Source of the DNA: Oscillospiraceae bacterium
GTDB taxonomy: Bacteria; Bacillota; Clostridia; Oscillospirales; Oscillospiraceae
Direction of reading: 5' to 3'
DNA: 64,000 nt
Assembly: GCA_022793095.1 (NCBI GenBank)
Contig: JAAWCD010000070.1
Coordinates: 60,684-124,683 of the forward strand
The notes under the pieces are model-generated. The model searched no databases. It was not told the origin of the DNA and worked only from the letters and a program-made list of their open reading frames with translations. Positions 7,697 through 15,162 of this stretch are shown one piece after another. Each line of letters starts with the position of its first letter. Position 1 is the first letter of the stretch. The translations under genes and the position numbers were made by a program.

Positions 7697-8749
7697 GTGA
7701 AACGAATTCTGGCACTGTGGCTGGCTCTGGTTCTGGCGCTGACCGGCTGCGCCGCCATGCTGGAGCGCAGCTACCAGTCAGTCCAGCCCCATGTGGAGCA
7801 GGACCCGGCTGAGGGGGACCCCTCCATTCTGCGGGCGGAGAACTATCAAAGCCTGGTGTCCGCCGTGCTTCACTTTGTCTCCGAGGGACGGTCAGACGGC
7901 AAGATCCGGCTCTACAAGTACACCGGCGATGTGGAAGCCGACCTGTCCTCCGCCTGTGAGGAGGTCCGGACGGAGGACCCTCTGGGGGCCTACGCCCTGG
8001 ACGGCATTGACTATGAGTGCAGCCGTATTGTCTCCTACTACGAATGTACGCTGACCTTCCGTTACCGGCGGTCCCGGGCCCAGCGGGAGTCTATCCAGCA
8101 GGTGAGCGGCCTGTCCTCCATTCGGGACGCGGTCCGGACGGCCATGGAGGACTGCCAGACAGAGCTGGTGCTCCGGCTGTCCAGCTATTATGCGGACCCG
8201 GAGAGCCTTCAGGACCTGGCCCGGCAGGCATACCGGGAGCTGGGGCTGAACGCTCTGGGCCGGCCGGAAATGGCGGTGGCCCTCTACCCGGAAAACGGGG
8301 TTCAGAAGATTGCGGAGCTGACCTTTGACTATGGGGTGAGCCGCGCGGCCATGATGCGGCGGCAGGACCTGGTTGACCAGGCAGCCGGGGAGCTGCTTGA
8401 CAGTTTGACGGGCGGCGACGAGGCTGTGGCCTGGACACTGGCCCAGGCCATCCACTGCGGCGAGGCGGGGGAAGCCAGCGCCTATGCGGCTCTGGTGAGC
8501 GGGGAGGCAAACCACCTGGGCGCGGCCATGACCTATCAGGGGCTGTGCCAGCTGGCGGGAATTCCCTGTCAAATTGTGTCTGGAACCCGGGAGGGCAAGG
8601 GCCGTTATTGGAATATCGTAGAGCTGGGCGGGGTATTCCGCCATGTGGACGTGTACGCCCAGCTTCCGGAGGAGGAATTCCTCCGCACGGACAGCCAGAT
8701 GGAGGAATACAACTGGGATACCGGGGCCTACCCGGCCTGTGCCGATTAA
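7697..8749 (+). CDS. Lipoprotein with degenerate transglutaminase-like domain
   Basis: 350 aa from GTG 7697 (AAAGGAGGG 8 bases upstream; an in-frame extension to 7634 is only family A repeat). The signal KRILALWLALVLALTGC gives lipobox Cys18. The last about 110 residues follow the transglutaminase core layout (AYAALVSGEA, CQLAGIPCQIVSG, YWNIVELGGVFRHVD). The catalytic Cys position, normally after a VC-QGYA-like stretch, reads EANHLGAAM, and the His of HAWN is replaced in GRYWN, while the Asp of HVD remains. It probably binds rather than cleaves or cross-links. A rho-independent terminator follows. Confidence 0.75.
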   Translation: MKRILALWLALVLALTGCAAMLERSYQSVQPHVEQDPAEGDPSILRAENYQSLVSAVLHFVSEGRSDGKIRLYKYTGDVEADLSSACEEVRTEDPLGAYALDGIDYECSRIVSYYECTLTFRYRRSRAQRESIQQVSGLSSIRDAVRTAMEDCQTELVLRLSSYYADPESLQDLARQAYRELGLNALGRPEMAVALYPENGVQKIAELTFDYGVSRAAMMRRQDLVDQAAGELLDSLTGGDEAVAWTLAQAIHCGEAGEASAYAALVSGEANHLGAAMTYQGLCQLAGIPCQIVSGTREGKGRYWNIVELGGVFRHVDVYAQLPEEEFLRTDSQMEEYNWDTGAYPACAD

Positions 8750-8767
8750 GAAGGGCGAACCCGGGCA

Positions 8768-8808
8768 GCAAAAAAACAGCGCCGCTTACGCGGCGCTGTT
8801 TTTTTTCG
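8768..8808. terminator. Bidirectional intrinsic terminator
   Basis: Perfect 11-bp stem AACAGCGCCGC (8775-8785) / GCGGCGCTGTT (8790-8800) with TTAC loop, flanked by A7 on the left and T8 on the right. It serves the lipoprotein gene (+) and ferredoxin (-), which converge here. Confidence 0.93.
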
Positions 8809-8811
8809 GGG

Positions 8812-8982
8812 TTACTCCTGGGTAATCGCGCCCATGGGGCAGGTCTCAGCGCAAGCGCCGCACTCGATGCAGGTATCGGCATCAATCACATAATGCTCGT
8901 CGCCTTCGGAGATAGCGCCCACAGGACAGCCGCCGGCGCAGGCGCCGCAGCTCACACACTCGGAACCGATCACATATGCCAT
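8812..8982 (-). CDS. 2[4Fe-4S] ferredoxin
   Basis: 56 aa from the MAYVIGSE start (an ATG two codons further out, at 8988, is also possible; GGAGG spacing favours 8982). Two clusters of CxxCxxCxxxCP type: CVSCGACAGGCP and CIECGACAETCP. A typical clostridial small soluble electron carrier for low-potential reactions such as pyruvate:ferredoxin oxidoreductase or Rnf. Monocistronic, ending at the shared terminator. Confidence 0.95.
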   Translation of the reverse strand: MAYVIGSECVSCGACAGGCPVGAISEGDEHYVIDADTCIECGACAETCPMGAITQE

Positions 8983-9123
8983 AGTCATTACACCTCCGTG
9001 TTAAGATGGACTCATTGTACCATAGAATCGAGAAAAATCAATCCCCGAATCCTGGATTTTCACGGATATTTTTTCAGCGGCGGCATATCCTATGAAAAGT
9101 ACGCAGGAAAGGCGGAATTTCTA

Positions 9124-9312
9124 ATGAAGCAAAACCCTGATTTCAAGGATTTTAAATCCAAAAACCGTGCCCAGGCGGACGCGGAGTTTGCCGGAAGCCT
9201 GACTCCTGATCTGGACCATCCGACCCACTCCAAGGCCCACCCCTTCCGGTACGCGGGGGGCGACCGGGCCCATAACGCGCCCAGAGGCCAGCTGAACGAC
9301 AGCGAATCATAA
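9124..9312 (+). CDS. Small charged hypothetical protein
   Basis: 62 aa, no membrane segment or signal. Rich in Asp, Lys, His and Arg, with the stretch SLTPDLDHPTHSKAHPFRYA. AGGAAAGGCGGAA lies just upstream of ATG 9124. It is followed 5 bases later by a strong hairpin. Codon composition resembles neighbours, which supports a real gene, but I recognise no family. Confidence 0.5.
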   Translation: MKQNPDFKDFKSKNRAQADAEFAGSLTPDLDHPTHSKAHPFRYAGGDRAHNAPRGQLNDSES

Positions 9313-9317
9313 GTGAA

Positions 9318-9575
9318 GGGACCCTCTCTCAGTCAGTGGGAGAGGGTCCCTCAGCTTGTCGAACAAGAGGAAATTTAAAAAAGGATGACAAAACTGCCAG
9401 GGCTTTGTGTGGGGGGGATAGTGTGAAAGGGGGGGGCGAAGCCCCCGCTTTCGCGTGCGGTCACCCGCCCGCAGGCGGCTGATTTCGTCAGAATGACGAA
9501 ATCAGCTTCAGGCTGTCGACTTTTTCGACAGCCTGAGGGACCCTCTCTCAGTCAATGGGAGAGGGTCCCTTTTTG
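9318..9575. other. Cluster of six hairpins flanked by a duplicated terminator-like stem
   Basis: The gap 9313-9679 holds in order: GGGACCCTCTC/GAGAGGGTCCC (9318-9350); CTTGT/ACAAG (9355-9367); GGGGGC/GCCCCC near 9432-9447; GATTTCGTCA/TGACGAAATC (9481-9503); CAGGCTGTCGA/TCGACAGCCTG (9509-9535); then a second copy of the first stem (9538-9570) followed by T5. No ORF. The last hairpin is a good terminator; the rest could be a structured RNA or stacked palindromes. Confidence 0.7.
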
Positions 9576-9576
9576 C
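9538..9576 (+). terminator. Intrinsic terminator
   Basis: Stem GGGACCCTCTC / GAGAGGGTCCC with a short loop, followed by TTTTT at 9571-9575. Near-identical stem to 9318-9350, which lacks the T run. Confidence 0.75.
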
Positions 9577-9679
9577 GGCGAGGCTCTTATGGTTTTGGAT
9601 CTTTCCAGGAAAAGCAGCGGATGTCTTGACATTTTGTTGCCTGATAGGTAAGATGGAGACGACGGGAAAGGAGGCAGCC

Positions 9680-10312
9680 ATGACCCGCGACGAAGCATTT
9701 GAATTTCTGGACCGGGTGGCGCGGGGGATTGCGGAGATGTTCGGTTCCTCCTGCGAGACGCTGATTCAGGACATGACCCTGCCCAGCCACCCTATCCTGG
9801 CCATTTACAACGGCCATGTGTCCGGCCGTGAGGTGGGCTCCACCAAGGACATTCTGGGTACCACCCGGAACATTGACCCGGAAGCGGCGGTAGCCGACCT
9901 GGTCAACCTGTTTGCCACCACTCCGTCAGGCAAGCAGCTCAAATCCTCCACCTTCCATCTGATAGGAGCGGACTACAACCTGGCCCTGGGCATTGACTTT
10001 GACTTCTCCTCTCTGGTGTTTGCCAACCGGATTCTGGTGGACCTGATGAGTGCGGGAGCTGATTTACAGTCCGCCCTCTGGCGAAGCGGAGACCACAGGC
10101 TGGAGGAAATTTTCGACGAGTGCCTGACTTCCATCGGAAAGCCGGTGGCCTCGCTGAACAAGAGCGACCGGCTGAAGCTCATCACCCTGTTGGACCGGAA
10201 GGACGCCTTTTCCTTCCGAAAGTCCGTGCCCTTTGTCTCCAGCCGGCTGGGGGTGTCCCGGTACACCGTCTACAAGTATCTGAGCGAGCTGTCCGGCCAG
10301 AAGGAGGAGTGA
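9680..10312 (+). CDS. YheO/DauR-type transcriptional regulator (PAS-like + HTH)
   Basis: 210 aa. N-terminal PAS_6-like domain (about 1-120, with TLIQDMTLPSHPILAIYNGH and a DFDFSSL stretch) and a C-terminal HTH_22 helix-turn-helix (about 160-205, SSRLGVSRYTVYKYLSEL). Known relatives include DauR, which controls D-arginine catabolism, and E. coli YheO. AAAGGAGG precedes ATG 9680. It lies directly upstream of a PepV-like dipeptidase, so control of peptide or amino acid use is plausible but inferred. Confidence 0.87.
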   Translation: MTRDEAFEFLDRVARGIAEMFGSSCETLIQDMTLPSHPILAIYNGHVSGREVGSTKDILGTTRNIDPEAAVADLVNLFATTPSGKQLKSSTFHLIGADYNLALGIDFDFSSLVFANRILVDLMSAGADLQSALWRSGDHRLEEIFDECLTSIGKPVASLNKSDRLKLITLLDRKDAFSFRKSVPFVSSRLGVSRYTVYKYLSELSGQKEE

Positions 10313-10313
10313 G

Positions 10314-10429
10314 TTCTTTTCTTTGAAACAAATCGAAAGAACCCGAGCGTGAAACCGCGTTTCGCCTTTGGCTGGAGCGCAGCAGTTTGAAAGTTCTTTT
10401 TGCTTCTTTTTCTTTCAAGAAAAAGAAGG
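10314..10429. repeat. Family A element, copy 5
   Basis: Begins one base after the regulator stop. The left arm is degenerate (GTTCTTTTCTTT ... AAAGAAC); the right arm is an intact 12-bp stem ending at 10428, just before the pepV ribosome-binding site. Confidence 0.85.
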
Positions 10430-10454
10430 AATAACATCAAAGGAGCGAATCGCA

Positions 10455-11858
10455 ATGAATCCGTATCGGAACCAGCTTGACAGCTATATTGACGCGCATC
10501 AGCGCGAGTTTGTGGAGGCCCTTTCCCGGCTGATCGCCCAGGCGTCGCCCGCTGGCGAGGCCAAGCCTGGCATGCCCTTTGGCGAGGGGCCGGACGGGGC
10601 CATGAAGGAGGCCCTGAAGGTGGCGGAGGAGTGGGGCTTCCCCACCCGCAACTATGACGGTTATGTGGGTCTGGTAGATCTGAACAGCCAGCCGGACCAG
10701 CTCCACATACTGGCCCATATGGACGTGGTGGCCGCGGGCAGCGGCTGGGACACGGACCCCTACCAGATGGTGGAGCGGGACGGCGTGCTCTACGGCCGCG
10801 GCGTGGCTGACGACAAGGGCCCGGCCCTGGCGGCTCTGCTGGCCATGCGGGCGGTGAAGGAGTCCGGCATCCCGCTGGCAAAGAATGTGAAGCTACTGCT
10901 GGGCACCGACGAGGAGAGCGGTTCCTCCGATATTGCCTACTACTACGGCCGCGAGCCCTACGCGCCCAACACCATTTCCCCTGACGCAGAGTTTCCGGTC
11001 ATCAACATTGAAAAGGGTCATTACCACCCGGAATTCACCCGCAGCTGGGCCGTGGAAACCGCCCTGCCCCGTGTGGCGGAGCTGACCGGCGGTATCCGGC
11101 TCAACGTGGTGCCCCCGGAGGCCTCCGCTCTGGTCCTCGGTCTGGACAGCGGGCGGGTCCGGGAGCTGACCAACGCCCAAAACGGCACCGGCGTCACCTT
11201 CGATGTGACCGATGTGGAGGGCGGCGTCCGGATTGACGCCCATGGCGTCAACGCCCACGCCTCCACCCCGGACGAGGGCCGCAACGCCATCACTGCCCTG
11301 CTGGACCGGCTGGCCAAGCTGCCCCTGGCCGGGTGTGAGAGCACGGCGGCCATCAAGGCCCTCCACACCCTGTTCCCCCACGGGGACAACGGCGGAAAAG
11401 CCTTGGGCATTGCCCAGTCCGATCCGGAATCCGGCGCGCTGACCCTGGCCTTCTCCTTGTTCACCCTGGACGCCAACGGCTGCAAGGGCCAGTTTGACGC
11501 CCGCGTCAACCTGACCGGCACGGAGGAAAACTGTAAGTCTCCGGCAGAACGGGCCTTTGCCGCCCAGGGCTTCCAGGCCAGCGGTGAAATGAGCCCGCCC
11601 CATGTGGTGCCTGCCAATGACCCCTTTGTCCAGACCCTCCTGGACTGCTACACCGGGCACACCGGACGGGAGGGCAAATGCCTGGCCATTGGCGGCGGCA
11701 CCTACGTCCACAGCATTCCCGGCGGCGTGGCCTATGGGGCCTGTGAGCTGGATTTTGACTGCCGGATGCACGGAGCCAACGAGCGGGTGCCTCTGGAGAT
11801 GCTGATTACCTGCGCGAAAATCTACGCGGATGCGATTGTCCGGATTTGCGGAGCATAA
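10455..11858 (+). CDS. pepV: M20 family dipeptidase, PepV-like
   Basis: 467 aa, the length of lactococcal PepV and other Sapep-type dipeptidases. Metal site: His88-x-Asp90 (ILAHMDVV), Asp119/Asp120 (GVADDKGP) and Glu153-Glu154 (GTDEESGSS). A lid/dimerisation insert occupies the middle third. A cytosolic Zn-dependent enzyme that releases amino acids from dipeptides. ATG 10455 follows AAAGGAGCGAAT; an in-frame extension to 10368 runs only through repeat sequence. Preceded by a YheO-type regulator and followed by a second, distinct M20 dipeptidase. Confidence 0.92.
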   Translation: MNPYRNQLDSYIDAHQREFVEALSRLIAQASPAGEAKPGMPFGEGPDGAMKEALKVAEEWGFPTRNYDGYVGLVDLNSQPDQLHILAHMDVVAAGSGWDTDPYQMVERDGVLYGRGVADDKGPALAALLAMRAVKESGIPLAKNVKLLLGTDEESGSSDIAYYYGREPYAPNTISPDAEFPVINIEKGHYHPEFTRSWAVETALPRVAELTGGIRLNVVPPEASALVLGLDSGRVRELTNAQNGTGVTFDVTDVEGGVRIDAHGVNAHASTPDEGRNAITALLDRLAKLPLAGCESTAAIKALHTLFPHGDNGGKALGIAQSDPESGALTLAFSLFTLDANGCKGQFDARVNLTGTEENCKSPAERAFAAQGFQASGEMSPPHVVPANDPFVQTLLDCYTGHTGREGKCLAIGGGTYVHSIPGGVAYGACELDFDCRMHGANERVPLEMLITCAKIYADAIVRICGA

Positions 11859-11870
11859 ACCTGAGGGAGC

Positions 11871-11990
11871 GGCCCCATGTGGTCATCGGGCCCTATAAGG
11901 TTGCGATGTCTGACAAACAGCCGCGGCTTAGGCCTTGTTTGAAAAAGGTCCGCTACTTGGGCACATTGTCATTTATCAAACAATGCCTAA
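11871..11990. repeat. Shared short repeat and an internally deleted family C copy
   Basis: 11871-11896 (CCCCATGTGGTCATCGGGCC region) is nearly repeated at 37948-37972. Then 11932-11988 begins GGCCTTGTTTGA and ends TCAAACAATGCC, flanked by TTA and TAA: a short internally deleted relative of the 161-bp family C element at 30796. Confidence 0.6.
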
Positions 11991-12084
11991 AGTCCTTTTT
12001 GGTTCTTTTCGCCCTGAAGGGAGTGGACTCCGCTCGGATTTCTTACAAAGTCAAGTGTCGTTCAATCCTTCAAGAAAAAGAACA
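11991..12084. repeat. Family A element, copy 6 (degenerate long arm)
   Basis: AGTCCTTTTTGGTTCTTTT, a long-type insert with GGAGTGGACTCCGCTC, then CAAGAAAAAGAAC, ending 20 bases before the pepD start. Confidence 0.75.
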
Positions 12085-12104
12085 GAACAAACGAGGTGAA
12101 ACAC

Positions 12105-13547
12105 ATGAACTGGACAGACGAGGCAATTCTCTCCGGGGTAATTCCGGAGTTCCGGGCCCTGTCCGCCCGGCCCCACGGCTCCGGCCGCGAGGCCGCTCAG
12201 CGGGACTGGCTTTCCCAGCGGCTGGCCGCCTTAGGCGGCACAACGGAGCGTGACCCGGCGGGCAACCTGAAAGCGGACTTCCCTGCCACCCCGGGCCTGG
12301 AACAGCGGCCCCTGCTCATGGTGCAGGGCCACATGGATATGGTGTGCGCCGTCCTGCCCGGCGGAGACTTTCGCCCGGAAGAGGACCCGGTGACGGTGGT
12401 GGAAGAGGATGACTTTCTGAAAAGCGACGGCCGCTCCTCCCTGGGTGCAGACAACGGCCTGGCCATTGCCGTCCTGCTGTGGCTGCTGGAGCAGAAAACG
12501 CCTCACGGCCCCCTCAGGGTGCTCCTCACCGTGTCGGAGGAGGTGGGCCTCCGGGGCGCGATGGAGGTCGATAAGTCCTGGCTGGCGGACGGGGCCTGCC
12601 TCATCAACATGGACGGCTTTCAGGGCAGCACAGCGGTGGTGTCCTCCGCTTCCGGCACAAGGGAACACTGGACCCGGCCCCTGGCCCTCCAGCGGAGGAG
12701 CAAGAGCTGGGCCTTCCGGCTGGCCCTGGACGGCTTTGCCGGGGGCCATTCCGGCTTTGACATTGACAAGGGCCGGGCCAATCCCATTCAGCTGTTGGCC
12801 GGCTTTTTGAAGGGTGCCGGCGTGGAGGTGGCGGAGCTGACCGGCGGCCACAGCTTCAACGCCATTCCCATGTCTGCCGGGGCCCTGGTTGTGGCGGATG
12901 ACCCGGAGGCCTTCCAGGCTGCGGCTGGCCGCTGGGCGGACCGCTGGCGGGCGGACTACGCCGAAACGGACCCTGAAGGCCGTCTTACGGTCACGGCGGA
13001 ACCTCTGCCCCGAAAGGTGTGGAAGGGCGGCGGCCAAACGGCGATACTGGACTTTCTGGCCCGGCTGACCATCGGGGCAGCTTCAGCTGGCGAGGACGGC
13101 CAGGTGCTGGCCTCGGCCAACCTGGGCCAGGTTTGGGCGGAGGACGGCGTATTCCACGCTGCGGCTTTTATCCGGGGGAACGACCCAGAAAAGGAGACGG
13201 AGGTCCGCCGGGCCCACATTGTGCTGTCTCTGTGGAACGACTTCACCGGAGAGGTGGAGCGGTATCCGGGTTGGCCCGGAGGCCGGAGCAACCGGCTGGG
13301 GCAGGCGCTGAGCAGGCTTTCTGAGGCGCAGAATGGCAGGCCGCTGGCGTTGTCAGCCCTGCATGTGGGGCTGGAGCCTGCGGTTTTCTTGGAGAAGAAC
13401 CCGAAGCTGGTGATGGCAAGCATCGGCCCGGACATTCTGGATGCCCACTCTGTCTCTGAGCGGGTCCCCCTGGCTTCTATCCCGCCCTTCGTCCGCCTCC
13501 TGGCCGGCGCGCTGGAGGACGAGGGCTGTTGTTCCTCCTTTTCTTGA
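12105..13547 (+). CDS. pepD: Aminoacyl-histidine dipeptidase, PepD-like (M20)
   Basis: 480 aa, the PepD (beta-Ala-His dipeptidase) size. Metal ligands are visible as His77-x-Asp79 (MVQGHMDMV), Asp116 (GADNGLA) and Glu145-Glu146 (VSEEVGL); GGHSGFDIDKGRANPIQLLA is the PepD dimer/His motif. ATG 12105 follows ACGAGGTG. The reading frame runs straight into a family A hairpin: the last residues CCSSFS are encoded by the repeat and the stop TGA (13545-13547) lies in its loop, so the native C-terminus was probably replaced or extended. Confidence 0.93.
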   Translation: MNWTDEAILSGVIPEFRALSARPHGSGREAAQRDWLSQRLAALGGTTERDPAGNLKADFPATPGLEQRPLLMVQGHMDMVCAVLPGGDFRPEEDPVTVVEEDDFLKSDGRSSLGADNGLAIAVLLWLLEQKTPHGPLRVLLTVSEEVGLRGAMEVDKSWLADGACLINMDGFQGSTAVVSSASGTREHWTRPLALQRRSKSWAFRLALDGFAGGHSGFDIDKGRANPIQLLAGFLKGAGVEVAELTGGHSFNAIPMSAGALVVADDPEAFQAAAGRWADRWRADYAETDPEGRLTVTAEPLPRKVWKGGGQTAILDFLARLTIGAASAGEDGQVLASANLGQVWAEDGVFHAAAFIRGNDPEKETEVRRAHIVLSLWNDFTGEVERYPGWPGGRSNRLGQALSRLSEAQNGRPLALSALHVGLEPAVFLEKNPKLVMASIGPDILDAHSVSERVPLASIPPFVRLLAGALEDEGCCSSFS

Positions 13548-13572
13548 ACGAAAAGGACCAAAAAAACTTTAA
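13532..13572. repeat. Family A element, copy 7 (single left arm)
   Basis: Hairpin CCTCCTTTTCTTG ... CGAAAAGGACC with the usual AAAAAACTTTAAAAC tail; no right arm. It supplies the end of pepD. Confidence 0.8.
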
Positions 13573-13573
13573 A

Positions 13574-13609
13574 ACGCCCCTCAGAGAGTGCCTGCTCTCT
13601 GAGGGGCGT
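13574..13609. terminator. Bidirectional intrinsic terminator
   Basis: 15-bp stem ACGCCCCTCAGAGAG (13574-13588) / CTCTCTGAGGGGCGT (13595-13609). Read on the minus strand it is followed by TTTTAAAGTTTTTTT, so it mainly serves the nitroreductase operon; pepD converges from the left. Confidence 0.88.
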
Positions 13610-13638
13610 CCTTTGAGTTCGGATGTCCTTTCCTACGC

Positions 13639-13667
13639 CGTTCAACGGTTGTGAATACAGCTTCTTA
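13639..13667. mobile_element. Family B MITE, end fragment at a stop codon
   Basis: About 26 bp of one MITE end (GTTGTGAATACAGCTTC) followed by TTA at 13665-13667. That TTA is the reverse complement of the nitroreductase stop codon TAA and is also the family B target-site sequence. Confidence 0.7.
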
Positions 13668-14198
13668 AAGCCAGGAAACTGCGACCTTTTCTTCCGGAAT
13701 CTCCCGCGCGGCCAGCGGCTGAGCCGGGTACCCCACCGCAATGGCGGACACCGGGCGGAAGCCCTCCGGCAGCTTGAGCAGCTTCGGAATTTTGGTCTGG
13801 TCCGAAAGAGCTCTGGTGGCGGCGAACAGTCCGAACAGATAGACGCTTCCCAGGCCCAGCTCCGTGGCTTTCAGCAGCATGTTTTCCATCACACAGCCCA
13901 CATTTGCGCCCATGAGAAGCTCCTCGTCCTCCACGGAGCCGGAGACGCAGATGATGGCGGGCGCGTGATAGGTGGGATAAGCGCTCTCGTCCCCCACGGA
14001 CCGCTGGAAGAGCCGGTTCAGCTCCTCCAGAACCGCCGGGTCCTGCACTATGGTCAAGTGAAGCCGTTCAAACCGGGCCATGGCGGTGGGCGCGGCCATG
14101 GCCGCCTTCAGCAGCGCGGCAAGCTGCTCCTGGCTGACCTGCTGGTCCGTAAAGGTCCGGTTAGACTGGCGCAGGGACAATACCTGATTAAATTCCAT
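13665..14198 (-). CDS. Nitroreductase family protein
   Basis: 177 aa, FMN-binding fold of the NfnB/NADH-oxidase superfamily: the N-terminal LRQSNRTFTDQQVSQEQL, the central GANVGCVMENMLLKATELGL and C-terminal AIAVGYPA are typical. An oxidoreductase using NAD(P)H; natural substrate unknown. Last gene of a minus-strand cluster started by a LysR regulator. AAGGAGGAACACC precedes the ATG. The stop codon coincides with the TTA target triplet of a MITE remnant. Confidence 0.88.
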   Translation of the reverse strand: MEFNQVLSLRQSNRTFTDQQVSQEQLAALLKAAMAAPTAMARFERLHLTIVQDPAVLEELNRLFQRSVGDESAYPTYHAPAIICVSGSVEDEELLMGANVGCVMENMLLKATELGLGSVYLFGLFAATRALSDQTKIPKLLKLPEGFRPVSAIAVGYPAQPLAAREIPEEKVAVSWL

Positions 14199-14218
14199 TT
14201 TGGTGTTCCTCCTTGCAT

Positions 14219-14503
14219 CTATGTTTCCTCTCCGGCAGTCAGCTCCCGCAGGCGGCGGATGATATAGCCATAATTATCCCGCTGGTGAGGAATGAGGCAG
14301 TTTTTGCAATTCTTGACGCCCTTTTCCGTGTAGAAGAAATTTCCGCCGCACCGGTCTCCCAGCAGGTAGAGGGGACAGTAGCAGAACAGGCAGTTGAAGT
14401 CCTCCGGCTGGCTGGTGCTGTGGCAGGGGAAATATTCACACTCCTTGTGGGCAAAAAAAGCGTATTTCCTGGATCGCCAGGCCTCATGATCTGTGTGGCT
14501 CAA
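14219..14503 (-). CDS. Cysteine-rich small-domain protein
   Basis: 94 aa with nine Cys (KECEYFPCH, FNCLFCYCPLYLLGDRCGG, KNCKNC), matching the PF04071 cysteine-rich small domain, probably a metal- or Fe-S-binding module. It starts at TTG 14503, overlapping the preceding stop as TTGA, behind GAGGG; no ATG in this frame precedes the domain. Coupled translation with the cytidylate-kinase-like gene implies joint function, not yet defined. Confidence 0.82.
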   Translation of the reverse strand: MSHTDHEAWRSRKYAFFAHKECEYFPCHSTSQPEDFNCLFCYCPLYLLGDRCGGNFFYTEKGVKNCKNCLIPHQRDNYGYIIRRLRELTAGEET

Positions 14504-15120
14504 GCTTCTGCCCTCTCATTGGCCAACTCCTCGGCCACGGCGGCCAGGAGGGCCACGGTCCGGTCCACCCCCAAGGCGCTGGTGTCCAGCACCATGTGAT
14601 AGTGCTCCGCATTGCCCCAGCGCTCGCCGGTGAAATAGCTGTAATAATTGGTGCGGCGCTTGTCCTGGCGGCTGACCTCAGAGGCGGCGGTCTTTTCGTC
14701 AATGCCGTAGAATTGGGTGGCGTGCTGGATGCGCCAGCGCACTGGCGCACGGAGGAAGAGGGAAAACAGGTCCTCCCGCTCCCGCAGCACATAGTTGGCG
14801 CAGCGGCCCAGCAGGATACAGGGCCCCTCCTGGGCCACTTCCTTCAAAATGTTGGATTGAATGAGAAAGACCTGTTCACCCAGGGGGCGTTCCAGCTGAA
14901 CGGGCGCGCTGTTCATGGCCAGGGAGAACAGCAGGCTGTTGGAGGCGGCGTGATCGGCGTTTTTGAACAGGTCCGGAGGAAAGCCGCTTTTTTCAGCGGC
15001 CCGGTTGACCAGAGCGCTGTCGTAGTAGGGGATGCCAAGCCGTTGGCTGAGGGCCTGAGCGATGGCCTTACCGCCGCTGCCGTACTGCCGGCCGATGGTA
15101 ATGACAGGATATGGTTTCAT
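14500..15120 (-). CDS. Cytidylate kinase-like family protein
   Basis: 206 aa. The degenerate P-loop GRQYGSGGKAIA (10-21) and LLGRCANYVL, with FLRAPVRWRIQHA downstream, mark the cytidylate-kinase-like family (PF13189) of Clostridia and Bacteroides, distinct from the housekeeping Cmk. Probable nucleotide-binding kinase of unknown substrate. AAAGGAGTCAACACC precedes ATG 15120. It overlaps the Cys-rich gene by 4 bases and lies 42 bases after the LysR gene. Confidence 0.87.
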   Translation of the reverse strand: MKPYPVITIGRQYGSGGKAIAQALSQRLGIPYYDSALVNRAAEKSGFPPDLFKNADHAASNSLLFSLAMNSAPVQLERPLGEQVFLIQSNILKEVAQEGPCILLGRCANYVLREREDLFSLFLRAPVRWRIQHATQFYGIDEKTAASEVSRQDKRRTNYYSYFTGERWGNAEHYHMVLDTSALGVDRTVALLAAVAEELANERAEA

Positions 15121-15162
15121 GGTGTTGACTCCTTTCTGCGCTGCCGCCGGGAACGGGCGCGT

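Noticed and set aside
8545..9312. A single 255-aa plus-strand gene
   Set aside because: It overlaps the end of the lipoprotein gene, the terminator and the ferredoxin on the other strand. Only the last 62 codons (from 9124) have a ribosome site and look like protein.
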